DNA from: Lacticaseibacillus hegangensis
GTDB lineage: Bacteria; Bacillota; Bacilli; Lactobacillales; Lactobacillaceae
Direction of reading: 5' to 3'
DNA: 58,277 nt
NCBI RefSeq assembly: GCF_003946465.1
Contig: NZ_RHOL01000017.1
Location: 1 to 58,277 of the forward strand
Positions 1 through 8,421 of the stretch are shown piece after piece. How positions within the stretch are numbered: the stretch's first letter is position 1; the number at the start of each line of letters is the position of its first letter. The notes under the pieces were generated by a model. That model did no database searches. It saw only the letters and a program-made list of their open reading frames with translations, and was not told the origin of the DNA. Position numbers and translations under genes: made by a program.

Positions 1-16
1 TGAAAGGTGCTGGTTG

Positions 17-70
17 ACCGCCTAAAACCTACATTTTTAAACCGCCATAAACCTGCATTTCAAAACCGCC
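17..70. repeat. 24-bp direct repeat, about 2.25 copies
   Basis: Two imperfect 24-bp units at 17-40 and 41-64, each beginning ACCGCC and containing a CCTRCATTT core, followed by a third ACCGCC at 65-70. The array stops where transposase homology starts. Its function is unknown; it could be a fragment of another repeat cut at the window edge. Confidence 0.5.
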
Positions 71-752
71 CTTGACAGACAATCACTATGGACATGAATG
101 CAGCCTATCAGCTCTTTATCCATGAAGTATTTCCTCAAGCCCAGATAATTATTGATCGATTCCATATCGTGCAGTTGCTTGGACGGGCGCTGGATCAAGC
201 CCGGATTGCGACACTGAAACAGATTGAAGATCACCATCTGCGCACCTACAAGGTGCTTAAAACCCAGTGAGCCTCTTTCACAAAGCTGCGCCGGATGAGA
301 TTCATACTCGCTATTTCTTTGGTCTCAACGAGTACATGACTGAGCAGAATGCGTTTGACATTGCGCTCAACGAGTATCCCTCGCTAAAGTTCGTTTACGA
401 AACATATCTGGCCTTCCATAGCGCCTTGATGAACCAAGATACTCGTAAACTCTGGCATTTGTTAGATACTTATCGCAACACGGGCACACCGTTAGATATC
501 GCAATGGAAACGTTGAGAAAGAACCGAGCAGGAGTCTTAGCCGCAACAGCCAGTCCTAGATCTAATGGCCCGATTGAGGGCGTCAACCGATTGATCAAGT
601 TATTGAAACGTTCCTGCTTTGGGTTCAGGAACCAAGGCAATTTCTTTGACCGTATCTATCAAATTACCGCATAAAACAACAAAGCAGTCCCTTAAAAGAG
701 AGGACTTCCAAATGGATAAAATTTATTCTTCAACACCAGTTGACGTTGAGCC
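71..752 (+). mobile_element. ISL3-family insertion sequence remnant, 5' truncated
   Basis: The right end of an ISL3-type element. Transposase homology begins abruptly near 76 and runs to 674. The stretch ending ...GTTGACGTTGAGCC at 739-752 reads like an ISL3-type terminal repeat ending in GGCTC on the other strand. The left end and the N-terminal half of the transposase are missing. Just upstream, two 24-bp direct repeats (17-40, 41-64; core ACCGCC) abut the truncation point and may mark the deletion junction. The family call rests on remembered ISL3 transposase sequences. Confidence 0.75.
76..674 (+). pseudogene. ISL3 transposase, truncated and frameshifted
   Basis: The C-terminal half of a DDE transposase of the ISL3 (ISL3/IS1165-like) type. 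The first segment (88-270) carries the TMDMNAAY block followed by IIDRFH; the second (frame of 267-674) ends with the typical NGPIEGVNRLIKLLKR block and GFRNQGNF. The two frames join near 268: inserting a single G at the sequence CAGTGAGC restores TQWSLF, so one base was lost from a TGG codon. With the N-terminal zinc-finger and HTH region also absent, the gene cannot make an active transposase. Confidence 0.85.
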
Positions 753-828
753 ATTTAAATTAATTTTCTTACGTTTAGTGGACTCATGATTCGGTGAATT
801 GCAACACACCATTAAGCTATTTGAAAAC

Positions 829-862
829 AAAAAAAGCTCCTCGAGAATTACTCTCGAGAAGC
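829..862 (-). terminator. Rho-independent terminator of the LPXTG gene
   Basis: On the minus strand a hairpin with arms TTCTCGAG and CTCGAGGA is followed by seven T residues (A run at 829-835). It lies 87 bp after the stop of the LPXTG gene. Confidence 0.8.
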
Positions 863-948
863 CAATCATTATCACAAAACCGACAGCCCAACTTGATAGG
901 CGAAATCTGCAGAAAGGGTTAAACGATAATCAATGGATGCTTAATACT

Positions 949-2220
949 TTAGGCACGCTTGCGACGATCGCCAGCCAGTCCGAACAGTGCACCCAAAACT
1001 GCAACGGCACCGACACCAGCTGCAACAACATTGTTGTTATCGCCAGTCTTTGGCAGAGTTGCTTTAGTAGCTGCCTTGGTAGCGCCGGTCGTCTTGTTGG
1101 CAAGCGGCGTAGTCTTAGCTACTGTAGACTTGTTTGTAACAGCAAGCCCGTTTGCATCATAACCAGCCTTGGTAAGCTGATCCTTTGTAACAGAAACAGG
1201 TTCGTCAACCTTTGACTCAAACTTAGGTGTGTTGTCGTAGTAGGCTTCCTTATTGATAGCTGTCGGGTTGCCGACCTTTGACTCAAACTTAGGTGTATTG
1301 TCGTAGTAGGCTTCCTTATTGATAGCTGTCGGGTTGCCGACCTTTGACTCAAACTTAGGTGTGTTGTCGTAGTAGGCTTCCTTATTGATAGCTGTCGGGT
1401 TGCCGACCTTTGACTCAAACTTAGGTGTGTTGTCGTAGTAGGCTTCCTTATTGATAGCTGTCGGGTTGCCGACCTTTGACTCAAACTTAGGTGTGTTGTC
1501 GTAGTAGGCTTCCTTATTGATAGCTGTCGGGTTGCCGACCTTTGACTCAAACTTAGGTGTGTTGTCGTAGTAGGCCTCTTTGTTGATAGCTGTTGGGTTA
1601 CCTACTTCAGCCTTCTTGGTGTTGTCATAGTAGGCTTCTTTGTTGATAGCTGTTGGGTTACCTACTTCAGCCTTCTTGGTGTTGTCATAGTAGGCTTCTT
1701 TGTTGATAGCTGTTGGGTTGCCTACTTCAGCCTTCTTGGTGTTGTCGTAGTAGGCTTCTTTGTTAACAGCAGTTGGGTTGCCTACTTCAGCCTTCTTGGT
1801 GTTGTCGTAGTAGGCTTCTTTGTTAACAGCAGTTGGGTTGCCGACAGCTGTCTTAGTCTCAGCAGTCTTCTTGACAGAAATGTAATATTTTTTTGTGGTG
1901 GTGCTGTAAGCACCAAGAAAATCACTCGTATAACCTGCTGGTAGATACTTAGCCAGTTGGGCGTATGTTAAACCGGTGTGCTCTGGTACTGTAACCGAAA
2001 CGGTCGGGCCAACAACTTCTTTAGTATCTTGATCGATGAAATCAAATGAAATCGTTTTTGTAGCCGACTGAGTCTCTGCTGAACCGTCAGTTGCAGTAGC
2101 AGCAGAAACAGTGTTACCGCCCAGTGCGGAAACGCTAAATAATGTCGCAGCCGCTAATCCTGCGGCAACCCAAGCCTTGTTGGCTTTGTATAATTTCTTT
2201 GCTCCGGAACGTTCTTTCAT
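949..2220 (-). CDS. LPXTG-anchored repeat surface protein with KxYKxGKxW signal
   Basis: A predicted 423-residue cell-wall protein. Residues 9-17 (KLYKANKAW) match the KxYKxGKxW-type signal motif with N for G, and a hydrophobic stretch follows to about residue 40. Residues 55-118 resemble a MucBP-like domain (FDFIDQDTKEVVGP). Residues 126-337 are ten near-identical repeats, four of 20 residues (VGNPTAxNKEAYYDNTKKAE) and six of 22 (ending NTPKFESK). The sorting signal is LPKTG at 389-393, then a hydrophobic segment and RRKRA. The start is chosen at 2220 because GGGGGAG lies 8 nt upstream; an upstream ATG at 2289 lacks this. A surface adhesin role is inferred only from architecture. The gene is AT-richer than the core genes beyond 3424. 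Confidence 0.88.
   Translation of the reverse strand: MKERSGAKKLYKANKAWVAAGLAAATLFSVSALGGNTVSAATATDGSAETQSATKTISFDFIDQDTKEVVGPTVSVTVPEHTGLTYAQLAKYLPAGYTSDFLGAYSTTTKKYYISVKKTAETKTAVGNPTAVNKEAYYDNTKKAEVGNPTAVNKEAYYDNTKKAEVGNPTAINKEAYYDNTKKAEVGNPTAINKEAYYDNTKKAEVGNPTAINKEAYYDNTPKFESKVGNPTAINKEAYYDNTPKFESKVGNPTAINKEAYYDNTPKFESKVGNPTAINKEAYYDNTPKFESKVGNPTAINKEAYYDNTPKFESKVGNPTAINKEAYYDNTPKFESKVDEPVSVTKDQLTKAGYDANGLAVTNKSTVAKTTPLANKTTGATKAATKATLPKTGDNNNVVAAGVGAVAVLGALFGLAGDRRKRA
1210..1845 (-). repeat. Coding tandem repeats of the LPXTG protein (6 x 66 bp, 4 x 60 bp)
   Basis: Ten in-frame repeats. The six 66-bp units nearest the C-terminus are almost identical in DNA. The four 60-bp units differ in synonymous positions and in Val/Ile at one codon, so the two blocks amplified separately. 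Such arrays are prone to copy-number change and to assembly collapse. Confidence 0.9.
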
Positions 2221-2262
2221 AGTTGAACTCCCCCTATATAGGATGTTTAAAATTTGATAGTT

Positions 2263-2293
2263 GACCAAGTTATATTGGTGGAAGACCAAGTTA
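2263..2293 (-). promoter_or_regulatory. Direct repeat, possible operator of the LPXTG gene
   Basis: GACCAAGTTA occurs at 2263-2272 and again at 2284-2293. The 21-bp spacing, two helical turns, would place two protein half-sites on the same DNA face about 45-70 bp upstream of the start codon. The regulator is unknown. Confidence 0.35.
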
Positions 2294-2631
2294 ACTTAAC
2301 CAGTTACCTAAAGTCTATTACATGGCTTTTAGTTGCGGAGTCAAAGAAAAAATTATATAAGAACGATGAGCAAGAATGCTCATTGTAAAAATAATTTCAA
2401 AAAATAGGACAATTGCTGTGTGTATATCACCTTCTTGATTCGTCCTTCCAAATTAATGCCTTGTTTTTGGCCTGTCAACCAGTTTTCTCTCAACTGTTCG
2501 GAATTAAATTGGACGCATAAGTCCGATACTTAGATTTAGTAATATTTTACCCAATATTGATATTTTAGTTATATAAAAATTTCCAGCCACGGATTATTCC
2601 AGATAATTAAAGGTTTGTACACACTTTCAGA

Positions 2632-2663
2632 TAAAAAAGTACCCCATTGTTAATGGGTACTTC
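2632..2663 (-). terminator. Rho-independent terminator
   Basis: On the minus strand AAGTACCCATT and AATGGGGTACTT pair around a 3-nt loop and are followed by a T run. It ends the gene at 2668-3306. Confidence 0.8.
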
Positions 2664-2667
2664 ATAT

Positions 2668-3306
2668 TTATCGTTTTACATCAAACTGGCCACTTGGATA
2701 CACCCAGTATAAATGTTCCAACATTAATTGATTTTTACCATACTTACGATAGCCACCAATCTCATCGACTTGAATTCCAGCATTGCCTCGTTTAATGCCA
2801 CGATAACGGTAGGTCGGCGCAGCATTAGAATCATTAGGGTTCTTCTTAAAGTAGTTCTGCACCGTCAACAACGCGCCATATTCAGAGGTGGTGAGGCTTC
2901 GCTCTGTCGCATTGATCACTTCACCACTGGCTGAGTAACTTACTTCTTTCTTGCGCTTTGACTTCGTGGAGGCCTTGTTTTCTTTGGAGGATGACTTCGA
3001 GCTCTTACGGTCACCCCGTTTCTTTGAGGACGAGCTGGTGCGAATGTGTGACGCTGAAGCCGCAATCTGAGGGCTAAGAAGACGGTCATACACAATCAGC
3101 CCAATTAACGCGATGACCAGCACAATCAGCAATCGCCGAGTCCCCGAAACCAGTTTTTTAAGCCAACGTCTGTGAAGCCGCGTATCCGACATTTTGGCGA
3201 AATGAAGGTAACGGAAATAGTAGGCAATAATCATGAATAAGATTAGCGCCCCAACGCTGAGCTCCCGATAAAGTGCTACTTCAAAAATTCGAAACACAGC
3301 GTCCAT
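2668..3306 (-). CDS. Two-TM membrane protein with Ser/Lys-rich linker, unknown function
   Basis: A 212-residue protein I do not recognise. Two hydrophobic segments (about 17-33 and 56-74) are separated by a basic loop. After the second comes a strongly Ser/Lys-rich low-complexity stretch (about 85-122), then a compact C-terminal region (about 123-212) ending YPSGQFDVKR. The positive-inside rule would put the middle loop inside and the C-terminal region outside, with the basic linker lying near the wall. GGAGG precedes the ATG by 7 nt. It has its own terminator and sits in AT-rich accessory DNA next to the LPXTG gene, so a cell-surface role is possible but unsupported. Confidence 0.75.
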   Translation of the reverse strand: MDAVFRIFEVALYRELSVGALILFMIIAYYFRYLHFAKMSDTRLHRRWLKKLVSGTRRLLIVLVIALIGLIVYDRLLSPQIAASASHIRTSSSSKKRGDRKSSKSSSKENKASTKSKRKKEVSYSASGEVINATERSLTTSEYGALLTVQNYFKKNPNDSNAAPTYRYRGIKRGNAGIQVDEIGGYRKYGKNQLMLEHLYWVYPSGQFDVKR

Positions 3307-3423
3307 AACAATCCTCCATTCAGCAATTAATAAATCTACACAATTTTATCAGTTCTATAAACCAATTAATATAGGTGAGCACTGAATTTTTATAGCTGAA
3401 TTTACTTCTCCGGAAAAAGGCTA

Positions 3424-4089
3424 TTAGTTGTCGGTCTGCTGCCCATTTCGATCACGGCTGTAGACCACTGCCACGATACCGGACTGCCAACCGATCGTCA
3501 CCGGTTGTTGGCCCAGAAATTCGTTTGACGCCCAGGAAAACGGCGTCATGCTGGACCAGTACTTGAGCGGATACTTAGCGCCGGCAATATTTAGCCCCTC
3601 GATCCCCGTCAGCGGCACAATGCCCAGGTACGGGTACTCCGGCTGGGCGGGCAGCTCATGCTTGCCGCTGCGGTAGAACTGGACCCAATTCTGTGCATCA
3701 AGCATTTCGATCTGCTCTGTCCATTCTTGAAACCGGAGCTCAGTCGGTAGAAACAGGTTAGAAAGAAAATGGTCCAGCCGGCCCCCAGTGGCGCCGATCA
3801 GCCGCACCCGGTCGGCACCGGCATTAAACGCCAGACGCACGGTCATTTCCGTGTCCGTCTCATCCTTCTCAGGTTTGGCAGTGTGCAGCTCAGATACGCG
3901 ACGTTTGACGTGGGCAAATTCAGCCGCCGTCAGCGAATCAAAATCTCCGACCGCAAACTGCGGCGTGATGCCGGCTTGAAGCAAATGCAGGGTCCCACGG
4001 TCAACACCGACCCAAGTGCCGGCTAACTTTTGCCAGTCGTGCGGCAGCAAGCTGACTGGCCCGCCGACCATCAGATTCATCATCATCAT
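3424..4089 (-). CDS. thiN: Thiamine pyrophosphokinase
   Basis: Transfers pyrophosphate from ATP to thiamine to give thiamine diphosphate in the cytoplasm. The 221-residue length fits the family. Visible motifs are VGGP near the N-terminus, GVDRG, VGDFDSL, KDETDTEMTVRLA and the GGRLDHFLSN block typical of thiamine-PP kinases. It is the last gene of the coaBC-to-thiN operon. Its first ATG overlaps the rpe stop as ATGA, which suggests translational coupling. Four ATG codons lie close together, so the exact start could be up to 18 nt later. Confidence 0.93.
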   Translation of the reverse strand: MMMMNLMVGGPVSLLPHDWQKLAGTWVGVDRGTLHLLQAGITPQFAVGDFDSLTAAEFAHVKRRVSELHTAKPEKDETDTEMTVRLAFNAGADRVRLIGATGGRLDHFLSNLFLPTELRFQEWTEQIEMLDAQNWVQFYRSGKHELPAQPEYPYLGIVPLTGIEGLNIAGAKYPLKYWSSMTPFSWASNEFLGQQPVTIGWQSGIVAVVYSRDRNGQQTDN

Positions 4090-4739
4090 TTGCCGGCCGC
4101 CCGCAGTTTGCTGATTTGCTTGGCCGGCGACTCGCCGTCAGAAAAGACGAACGACCCTGCGACAAAAATATCCGCGCCAGCCTTGGCAACGGCACTGATG
4201 GTCTGGTCACTGATCCCGCCGTCGACCTCGATGGTGAAAGCTAACTTGCGTCCAGTCCGCAGCTTAGCCAGCCGCGCCACCTTGTCCGCCATGGCTGGCA
4301 GGAAGGCCTGACCGCCAAAGCCCGGGTTGACCGTCATGATCAGCACCTGATCGACAATGGGCAGCACTTCCTCGATCGCCGTCAGACTCGTGCCTGGGTT
4401 CAAGACGACGCCGGCCTTCACGCCGTGATCCTTGATCAGCTGCATCGCCCGGTAGATGTGCGGCGTGGCCTCAACGTGGATCAGCATGGTGTCCGCACCT
4501 GCTTTGGCAAACGCCGGGATCCACTGCTCGGGGTCATCGACCATCATGTGCACGTCCAGCGGCAGCGAGGTGACCGGCCGAATGGCGGCGACCATCCCCG
4601 GCCCGAAGGTCAGATTTGGCACAAAATGCCCGTCCATCACGTCGACGTGGATCATATCCGCGCCGCCTTCCTGGACGGTGCGAATGTCGCGCGCCAAGTT
4701 GGCAAAGTCTGCACTCAAAATTGAAGGGGCAATTTTCAT
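4086..4739 (-). CDS. rpe: Ribulose-phosphate 3-epimerase
   Basis: Interconverts ribulose 5-phosphate and xylulose 5-phosphate in the pentose phosphate pathway. The 217-residue TIM barrel begins MKIAPSILSADFANL and carries the metal-ligand segments HVDVMDG and DVHMMV, plus MTVNPGFGGQ and EVDGGI. The start at 4739 has AAAGGAAG 8 nt upstream; a longer reading would run into rsgA. It lies between rsgA and thiN as in many Bacillota. Confidence 0.96.
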   Translation of the reverse strand: MKIAPSILSADFANLARDIRTVQEGGADMIHVDVMDGHFVPNLTFGPGMVAAIRPVTSLPLDVHMMVDDPEQWIPAFAKAGADTMLIHVEATPHIYRAMQLIKDHGVKAGVVLNPGTSLTAIEEVLPIVDQVLIMTVNPGFGGQAFLPAMADKVARLAKLRTGRKLAFTIEVDGGISDQTISAVAKAGADIFVAGSFVFSDGESPAKQISKLRAAGK

Positions 4740-4755
4740 CGCCAATACTTCCTTT

Positions 4756-5667
4756 CTAGTTCTTCTGATAAGTCGGCCGCTTGCCTTGAAGCTCGGCCCG
4801 AAACTGCATGTAATCGTCGTAGCGGCTTTGCATGATCGTCCCCGCTTCAACAGCGGCTTTCACCGCGCAGCCCGGCTCCTTGTCGTGCTGGCAGGACCGG
4901 AACTTGCACTGGTCCGCCACCTGGACGAACTCGGGGAAACGGTCGCGCAGGTCGTCCAGGGTGACATCGAGCAGCCCGAGTGACGAGAACCCCGGCGTGT
5001 CAGCGACCAGGCCGCCTTCTGCAAGGAACAGCTCGGTAGTGCGGGTCGTGTGCTTGCCGCGATTCAGCGCCTTGGAGATCTCGCCGGTGGCCAGTGTCAG
5101 GCCAGGCACCAGGTGGTTGATCAGCGTCGACTTGCCCGCCCCGGTTTGGCCGGTGAAGATGGTGAGCTTGTCCTTGAACGACGCCCGCACTTTTGCCAGC
5201 GTCGCCGGTGAAAATGGCGGCACACTGGCAAAAGTCGCATAGCCGATCTGCTCGTAACTCGTCAGCGCCGCTTGGATCTCCTTCAGTCGTGCTGCAGGCA
5301 CCAGGTCCGTTTTGGTCAGGTAAATCTCGGCATGAATTTGCTTGCCTTCCAGGTACACCAGAAAGCGGTCAAGCAGATTCAGCGAGAAGTCGGGCTCGGC
5401 TGCGGCGACGACCAGAATCGCCTGGTCAATGTTCGCCACTGGCGGGCGCACCAGCGCGTTCATTCGGGGCTTAAGCCGCAGCAAATACCCCTCATCGTCG
5501 GTGCCAACGCCGGGCGCAAACTCGGCAAAGTCCCCGACCAGCGGCGAAATTTTTTGGTTGCGCAAATTGCCGCGCCCGCGCGTACGATACACGGTGCCGT
5601 CAACGGCGATGTCGTAAAAGCCGCTAACTTGCCGAATGATGCGACCCGTTTTTTCGTTAGTCGCCAC
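4756..5667 (-). CDS. rsgA: Ribosome small-subunit GTPase RsgA
   Basis: A circularly permuted GTPase that acts late in 30S maturation. The 303-residue protein has an N-terminal OB-fold, then the G4 motif TKTD before G1 (GQTGAGKSTLIN) and G3 (DTPG). A C-terminal zinc site follows (CKFRSCQH...C). The start is a GTG at 5667 with GGAGG 9 nt upstream, overlapping the end of prkC by 11 nt. An in-frame ATG at 5733 lies inside prkC and lacks a comparable site. Confidence 0.95.
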   Translation of the reverse strand: MATNEKTGRIIRQVSGFYDIAVDGTVYRTRGRGNLRNQKISPLVGDFAEFAPGVGTDDEGYLLRLKPRMNALVRPPVANIDQAILVVAAAEPDFSLNLLDRFLVYLEGKQIHAEIYLTKTDLVPAARLKEIQAALTSYEQIGYATFASVPPFSPATLAKVRASFKDKLTIFTGQTGAGKSTLINHLVPGLTLATGEISKALNRGKHTTRTTELFLAEGGLVADTPGFSSLGLLDVTLDDLRDRFPEFVQVADQCKFRSCQHDKEPGCAVKAAVEAGTIMQSRYDDYMQFRAELQGKRPTYQKN

Positions 5668-7672
5668 TGATATTATCCTCCGATTGCACGACGCTGCCGT
5701 TGTTCTCAATGCGGTAGGCGCCAGTTTGACCATTTTTCAGCGTGAAGTTCAGCGTGATGGTCTGGTTGGCGGTGATGGTCATCGTCTTATAGACACTGCT
5801 CAGGCTGTGGGTGCTGTCCTGCAGGTAAATGGTGATCTGATTGGCCGCATTGCCGCTGGCCCCACTGGCAGACGAGCTGCTGGCGGCCGGCATGTATTCA
5901 AGCTGAACTGTCCGGGTCGCCGACTGGGTCGCGTCACTTGAGGAACTGGAAGCGCTGGCCGGGTCCTGGCCCTTCGAGAAGGTCACACTGATTGAATCCC
6001 CGCGCTGTAAGTCGCTGCCTGCCTGCGGATCCTGACTGATCAGCTGTCCGGAAGCCACACTGTCGTTGTAGGCGGTGTTGATCTTAAGGGTCATCCCGTG
6101 CGCGGTGGCCCAGGCGCTCACTTGCCCCTCGCTTTGCCCGGAAAAATCAGGCATGGCGACGGTCGCGGACCCGCTTGAAACCGTCAGCGTGATGGTCTTG
6201 CCGTCCGGGACGACACTGGTGCCGGGATCTAGACTCTGCGCCATGATCTCGCCAGCGGGAATCTCGTTGCTGGCGCGGCGTTTGCGCTTGACCGTAAAGC
6301 CAGCCTTCTCCAGCCGTTTTTTAATGGTCGAATACTGATCGCCGACGTAATCGCCGAGCTTGTATTTCTTGTCGCCGGAACTGACGATGATGTCGACCGT
6401 GCTGCCAGACTTCACACTGCTGCCGGCGTTCGGGTCCGATTTGATGACCTTATCCTTTGCGACTTTGCTGGAAGCCTGTTTGGTTTCTTGACCCAGCACC
6501 AGGTCGGCCGCTTCCAAGGCACTTTCAGCCTGGGTGCGGCTCATCCCCGTCAACTCAGGGACGGTAGCCTCCTTACTGCCGCCGGTCAGCGACAGGACGA
6601 CAAACAAGATAATGGCGGCCACGATGACACCGGCCAGCACAAACGGCCAGTATTTCTTCCAGCCGTGCTTACCGGTTTTCTTCGGGCGCTGTTTGGGCGC
6701 ATCCGCCGGCCGTTCCGCAGCTTGCGGCGTCGGCGTCGTGGTGGCCGCATGGACTGGTTGGGCGGCCGCGCTTGAGCCGACCATCGGCATGACCTTGGTT
6801 TCGTCAAGGTCTGAGGCGTCCGGGACAAACTTCTCCTCGTGCGCCCGCGCTGGCGACAGCGCGGTCTTCAGGTCCGCCGCCATGGCGTCCGCCGACGTAT
6901 ACCGGTTGGCCGGGTCCTTGGCTGTGGCCTTCAAGACCACGTTTTCCAGAGCCTGCGGGATCCGCGGGTCGAACTCGCGCACGCTCGGCATGTCCTCTTG
7001 GAAGTGCTTGAGCGCAATGGACACTGCCGAGTCGCCTTCAAACGGCACCGTCCCGGTGAGCATCTCAAATAAAATGATGCCGAGCGCGTAGATGTCGCTT
7101 TGCCGCGTCGGCATGCTGCCGCGGGCCTGCTCCGGACTCAGGTAATGCACCGAGCCCAGCAGCGAGTTGGTTTGCGTCATCGAATTGTCGGACAGCGCGA
7201 CGGCGATCCCAAAGTCGGTGATTTTCGCGTTGCCGTCCTGGTCGATCATGATGTTTTGCGGCTTCAGGTCGCGGTGAATGATGTTGTGATCATGCGCCAC
7301 CTGAATGCCGGCCAGGATCTGTTCCATGATGTCGATCACCCGCTGGTACGGGATGGGAAAATGCTCGACGATGTACTTTTTCAGGTCGGAGCCGCGGACG
7401 TATTCCATGACCAAATACTGCTGGTCATTGCTTTCCCCCACGTCGTAGATTGACACGATGTTCGGGTGGACCAGCTCAGTCGTCGCCATGGCCTCGCGCT
7501 GAAAGCGGCGCTTGGTGTCGGGATCATTTTGCAGATCAAGGCGCAACACTTTGACCGCGACGTCGCGGTCCAAGATCAGGTCATGCGCCAAATAGACGTT
7601 GGCCATACCCCCTTCGCCAAGGGTTTTGAGCAGCTTATAGCGCTCGTTCAAAATATAACCAGGTTCGATCAT
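5657..7672 (-). CDS. prkC: PASTA-domain serine/threonine protein kinase
   Basis: A membrane Ser/Thr kinase that senses wall muropeptides or lipid II and phosphorylates division, wall and translation proteins. The 671 residues hold a kinase domain (about 10-270) with glycine loop GEGGMANV, Lys-41, HRDLKPQN and DFG. A cytoplasmic linker and a TM segment near 340 follow, then three extracellular PASTA repeats and a Ser-rich C-terminal tail of about 100 residues. The ATG at 7672 overlaps the prpC stop as ATGA, with GGAGGG upstream. Its partner phosphatase prpC is adjacent. Confidence 0.96.
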   Translation of the reverse strand: MIEPGYILNERYKLLKTLGEGGMANVYLAHDLILDRDVAVKVLRLDLQNDPDTKRRFQREAMATTELVHPNIVSIYDVGESNDQQYLVMEYVRGSDLKKYIVEHFPIPYQRVIDIMEQILAGIQVAHDHNIIHRDLKPQNIMIDQDGNAKITDFGIAVALSDNSMTQTNSLLGSVHYLSPEQARGSMPTRQSDIYALGIILFEMLTGTVPFEGDSAVSIALKHFQEDMPSVREFDPRIPQALENVVLKATAKDPANRYTSADAMAADLKTALSPARAHEEKFVPDASDLDETKVMPMVGSSAAAQPVHAATTTPTPQAAERPADAPKQRPKKTGKHGWKKYWPFVLAGVIVAAIILFVVLSLTGGSKEATVPELTGMSRTQAESALEAADLVLGQETKQASSKVAKDKVIKSDPNAGSSVKSGSTVDIIVSSGDKKYKLGDYVGDQYSTIKKRLEKAGFTVKRKRRASNEIPAGEIMAQSLDPGTSVVPDGKTITLTVSSGSATVAMPDFSGQSEGQVSAWATAHGMTLKINTAYNDSVASGQLISQDPQAGSDLQRGDSISVTFSKGQDPASASSSSSDATQSATRTVQLEYMPAASSSSASGASGNAANQITIYLQDSTHSLSSVYKTMTITANQTITLNFTLKNGQTGAYRIENNGSVVQSEDNISGD

Positions 7673-8412
7673 CGCTGCTCCCTCCAATCCTGGTGAATGA
7701 TCAGCGCCGAGATATTATCCGGCCCGCCGGCCTCGTTGGCCATATCGATCAGCCGCTGGGCTTTGGCGCCCAAGGGCTGCTTGGAGCCGATGACCTTCGT
7801 GATTTCATCGTCTTCGACCTGCTTGGTCAAGCCGTCGGAGCACAGCAGCAGATAGTCATCATACTCCATGTCATAAATCGTGACATCGGCGTCGACGTCC
7901 TCGGACACACCGAGGCTGCGCGTGATGACGTTGCGCTGCGGGAACTTCTCCGCTTCCTCGCGCGTCAGCTCGCCGCGGCGCACCAGCTCATTGACCAGCG
8001 AGTGGTCCTCGGTGATCTGAATCAGGTGATCGTGGCGATACAAATAAGCCCGTGAATCGCCGATGTTGGCGACCACGAAGCGCGAGCCGGAGATGATGAC
8101 GGCGACCAGCGTCGTGCCCATCCCCGTCAGGTCGGCGTAACGCTGCGCCTTTTCCAGGATCATCGAATTCTCCTGCTGCAGCTCAAAGATCAGCCACCGC
8201 ACGATTTTCTCAACGTCGGTGTTCTGCGTCGCTTCAAAGGCGTGACCGAGGTGCGACACGGCCATTTCCGAGGCGACATCGCCGCCTTGGTGGCCGCCCA
8301 TGCCGTCGGCGACAATCGCCAGCGTCACGCCTGACGTATTGGCGAACAGGCCAACGTAGTCCTGATTATTTGGCCGTTTACGGCCGATGTCTGTCCGATA
8401 GGTATATTCCAT
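7669..8412 (-). CDS. prpC: PP2C-family protein phosphatase
   Basis: A metal-dependent Ser/Thr phosphatase that reverses PrkC phosphorylation. At 247 residues it has the family's usual size, with RPNNQDYVG, VADGMGGHQGG, the DGLTKQV segment and GGPDNIS near the end, which supply the metal-binding aspartates. It is the classical prpC-prkC pair, joined by a 4-nt overlap, inside the coaBC operon. Confidence 0.96.
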   Translation of the reverse strand: MEYTYRTDIGRKRPNNQDYVGLFANTSGVTLAIVADGMGGHQGGDVASEMAVSHLGHAFEATQNTDVEKIVRWLIFELQQENSMILEKAQRYADLTGMGTTLVAVIISGSRFVVANIGDSRAYLYRHDHLIQITEDHSLVNELVRRGELTREEAEKFPQRNVITRSLGVSEDVDADVTIYDMEYDDYLLLCSDGLTKQVEDDEITKVIGSKQPLGAKAQRLIDMANEAGGPDNISALIIHQDWREQR

Positions 8413-8421
8413 TCATTCGTC

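Larger units (their letters stand above)
2221..2667. other. AT-rich intergenic region upstream of the LPXTG gene
   Basis: About 450 bp without a gene. It holds the ribosome-binding site and presumably the promoter of the LPXTG gene, though no convincing -35/-10 pair is seen. It also holds a 10-bp direct repeat at 2263-2293, a small hairpin (ATGAGC/GCTCAT, about 2364-2383) without a T run, and the terminator of the next gene at 2632-2663. Confidence 0.6.

Noticed and set aside
799-1215. Plus-strand 138-codon frame after the ISL3 remnant
   Set aside because: It overlaps the LPXTG terminator and the 3' end of the LPXTG gene on the other strand and has no start signal.
1119-1550. Repetitive reading frame in the LPXTG gene shifted by one base
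   Set aside because: The 66-bp repeat unit is a multiple of three, so any frame open in one unit stays open through the array. The annotated frame has the signal, repeats and LPKTG.
1210-1845. Regularly spaced repeats suggestive of a CRISPR array
   Set aside because: Units are contiguous with no unique spacers, are in frame and encode protein. No cas genes are in the window.
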